This document shows positions 62,305 to 64,000 of a stretch of DNA of 64,000 nucleotides, piece after piece (position 1 is the first letter of the stretch; every line of letters begins with the position of its first letter). A program made the position numbers and the translations under genes. The stretch lies in assembly GCA_963741755.1 (NCBI GenBank), contig CAVUJG010000016.1, forward strand, positions 1 through 64,000, written 5' to 3'. This stretch comes from Sva-07 sp963741755. GTDB taxonomy: Bacteria > Actinomycetota > Acidimicrobiia > Acidimicrobiales > Ilumatobacteraceae. A model generated the notes under the pieces. That model was not told the DNA's origin and searched no databases. It was given only the letters and a program-made list of their open reading frames with translations.

Positions 62305-62898
62305 TCACCGCCCGCGCTGAGACGGTGGTCGCCACATCGGCCACATCGGCGGGCTGTCGTCGACGGAGAACTCACCGGTCACCTCGAAGCCGTGACGTTC
62401 GTACAGTGCCCGGCTACGTGGTGACGTCGCTTCGAGATAGGCCGGCTCGGCCGCCTCGTCGATTCGCTCGACGGTGTGCGCCAGCGTGCGGCCCCCCAAT
62501 CCCCTGCCCTGTGCCGCCGGCCTCACGCCGATCGCCAGGAGATACCAGCAGTCGTCGACTGGATGATGTTCGTCCATTGCGGCGGCCAGCGCCCCCAGCC
62601 GGTCCATCTGCCCCTCGATCGCCATGGCGAAGGCCTCGCCATGTTCGACCCAGTACTCGTCGCCCACGGTGACGCCCGCAGGCTGCCAGAGCGCCGCCAC
62701 CTCGTCGGCGACCACACTGCACCCAATCGGGAGGTACATGTGCTCGGCCAGGTACCCGAACATCGCCTCGAGCAGCCGGGGCCGGGCCGCCAGATCGGGG
62801 AAGACCCACTCGAAGACCGGATCGTCAATGAAGGAATCGGCGAGCACGCCGGCCACGCTGTCGAGGTCGTTCATGGTCGCAGTGCGAATCTCGCTCAT
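62305..62898 (-). CDS. GNAT-family N-acetyltransferase
   Basis: The 197-residue protein has the GNAT fold: N-terminal IRTATMNDLDSVAGVLADSFIDDPVFEWVFPD and the acetyl-CoA binding motif A in WYLLAIGVRPAAQGRGLGGRTLAHTVERID (Q/RxxGxG/A), followed by LEATSPRSRALYERHGFEVTGEF. Such enzymes often detoxify small amines or antibiotics; the substrate is unknown. Three bases separate it from the F420-type gene. Confidence 0.88.
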   Translation of the reverse strand: MSEIRTATMNDLDSVAGVLADSFIDDPVFEWVFPDLAARPRLLEAMFGYLAEHMYLPIGCSVVADEVAALWQPAGVTVGDEYWVEHGEAFAMAIEGQMDRLGALAAAMDEHHPVDDCWYLLAIGVRPAAQGRGLGGRTLAHTVERIDEAAEPAYLEATSPRSRALYERHGFEVTGEFSVDDSPPMWPMWRPPSQRGR

Positions 62899-63068
62899 TC
62901 GGCCATCTTCGCATCTGTGAGAGCACGAGCTCGTTGAGACGTCGCGATGCCGAGCCCGTGCAGAGCGTCGCGCTCGCAGGATTCCGACCGGTTCCCCGGG
63001 TACCTGCTGTGCGTCGAATCCATGCCGTGCGTTCGCTCTCAGTCAGAACGCGACGACGGCACGAAGAC

Positions 63069-63596
63069 TCAACCGTCGGTTGCGGCATCCTTCTGCAGTT
63101 CGGCGGTGTCGGCCTCGAGCTGCTTCTGCTCGACCTTGTCGGCCTTGGCCATCGCTGCTGCCACCTTGGCGCCCATGTCGGAGACGCCGACCACGACGAG
63201 ACCAGCCTGGCCAGCATCGAGGTTCTCGCCGAGCTCCTTGAGGTCCTTGCGGCTCATTCCCGCTGCAGCGTGACCCGCGAGCGCCCCGAGTGCGGCGCCG
63301 CCGCCCGTGGTGGCGGCGAGCAGTCCGCCGCCGATCGCTGCGGCAGGGAACAGCGCGATGACGAGGCCCGTGGCCAGTCCGACGGTCCCGCCGCCCACGG
63401 CACCGACGCGTGTCGGCGTCTCGTGCTTCTTGACGATCTTGACCTTGCCGTTGTCCTTGCGCTCGATCACAGCGGCGTCGTAGGCGTCGATCAGCCCGGC
63501 CTCGGTGTGCAGGTCGTGGACGGCTTCGTAGTCGGCCGTCGCGTCCTCAACGTTCGAGTACACCCCGACGTACGCGATGAATGTGTCCATTGCCAT
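63069..63596 (-). CDS. DUF1269-family membrane protein with glycine zipper
   Basis: The 175-residue product has an N-terminal alpha/beta part (MAMDTFIAYVGVYSNVEDATADYEAVHDL), a Gly-rich hydrophobic middle (AVGGGTVGLATGLVIALFPAAAIGGGLLAATTGGGAALGALAGHAAAGM), and a helical C-terminus with DLKELGENLDAGQAGLVVVGV, all as in DUF1269 proteins. The role is unknown; stress-related expression is common in the family. A strong AAAGGAG site precedes ATG 63596. Confidence 0.85.
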   Translation of the reverse strand: MAMDTFIAYVGVYSNVEDATADYEAVHDLHTEAGLIDAYDAAVIERKDNGKVKIVKKHETPTRVGAVGGGTVGLATGLVIALFPAAAIGGGLLAATTGGGAALGALAGHAAAGMSRKDLKELGENLDAGQAGLVVVGVSDMGAKVAAAMAKADKVEQKQLEADTAELQKDAATDG

Positions 63597-63832
63597 GTGC
63601 TGCTCCTTTGTTGGTAAATCGTGTGACTACGCGATCTTTGCGCGACCGGACCGCAACTCGCATCACCCAAGGTGGACGATGTCATCGCACGCGGGACGGC
63701 GACGATCGACGTTCGCGGCTCAGTCACTCGCATGGGATGATGGAAAGCGATCGGCGCTGACCGATACTCGTTTTCATGGGAGCGGCTCGCCGCGACCCAG
63801 GCGAACCGTCCGATCTCGAAGGAGTCCTGATC

Positions 63833-64000
63833 ATGGGCAAGAAGAAGCACTCGAAGAAGGCCAAGCAGCACGAATCCACCGACGGGCTGCTGCCGACGCT
63901 CGGCGACCAACAGCCCGCAGAGCCGGGTGCGAAGCTCAAGCGCAAGGAATACGAGGCCGAGCTCGAAGTACTGCAGGGCGAGCTCGTCGCGATGCAGGAA
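63833..64000 (+). CDS. ppk2: Polyphosphate kinase 2 (start only, cut by window end)
   Basis: The first 56 codons are present: a Lys-rich start (MGKKKHSKKAKQHES), then LKRKEYEAELEVLQGELVAMQE, which is the conserved block just before the PPK2 P-loop. PPK2 enzymes use polyphosphate to phosphorylate nucleotides. AAGGAG at 63819-63824 sets the start at ATG 63833. The catalytic part lies outside the window. Confidence 0.85.
   Translation, partial: MGKKKHSKKAKQHESTDGLLPTLGDQQPAEPGAKLKRKEYEAELEVLQGELVAMQE

Overview
This 64 kb window is a high-GC, densely coded chromosome segment of an actinobacterium. The best inference is a marine Acidimicrobiia-type organism (Ilumatobacter-like). The reasons are an actinobacterial acyl-CoA carboxylase beta/epsilon pair, DisA with RadA, a ClpC with actinobacterial neighbours, a TopA with a Lys/Ala-rich tail, a deazaflavin-dependent reductase, ethylmalonyl-CoA pathway genes, and a very large secreted PKD protein with 'RLLDTR'-type terminal modules. 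Species placement cannot be proved from the sequence alone.

Layout. 0.3-9.3 kb: a 1975-aa secreted PKD-rich protein ending in three identical 126-aa modules, convergent with a SARP-type regulator. 9.5-14 kb: DUF427 protein, a frameshifted RsgA GTPase, topA. 14-18 kb: an iron uptake pair (FTR1 permease and cupredoxin lipoprotein) behind a DtxR/IdeR-like box, then a convergent SQR / DsrC-TusE-like / DsrE2 sulfur operon. 18-28 kb: housekeeping genes (tmk, holB, clpC, radA, disA) with lipoproteins and membrane proteins. 27.5-33.3 kb: two thiolases, a GH18 protein, a HAD phosphatase and crotonyl-CoA carboxylase/reductase. 33.6-43 kb: recR, dnaX, a CopC-CopD fusion, an ATP-dependent DNA ligase, acyl-CoA carboxylase beta and epsilon, and two RDD membrane proteins (one frameshifted). 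43-48 kb: metallophosphoesterase, rmuC, xseA, xseB and a hotdog-fold protein.

48.2-56.5 kb is a carotenoid cluster: crtE, crtI, crtB, a CruF-like DUF422 hydratase (frameshifted here), a second CrtI/CrtD-type desaturase, a GT2 glycosyltransferase, a divergent PlsY-type acyltransferase and a CrtA-like ketolase. No lycopene cyclase is visible. The set predicts an acyclic, hydroxylated, desaturated, keto and glycosylated C40 pigment.

56.5-61.9 kb is the most unusual region. An intact tRNA-Thr(CGT) is followed by two further copies of its 3' part. The flanks of the three copies match in the pattern expected for two tandemly integrated elements. Element A carries an ECF sigma factor coupled to a membrane LysM protein, plus a Fic protein. 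Element B carries one beta-propeller lipoprotein. No integrase is visible, and repeated TTTGTCCCATAT motifs cluster at the A/B junction. After the array come a deazaflavin-dependent reductase, a GNAT acetyltransferase, a DUF1269 protein and the start of a PPK2 polyphosphate kinase.

The window also holds several intergenic palindrome families. One is a 29-bp REP-like unit present three times, once inside a coding sequence. Another is a palindrome with GTGAACAA arms present at two distant sites. Three conserved genes carry single-base frameshifts, which may be real decay or residual sequence errors.
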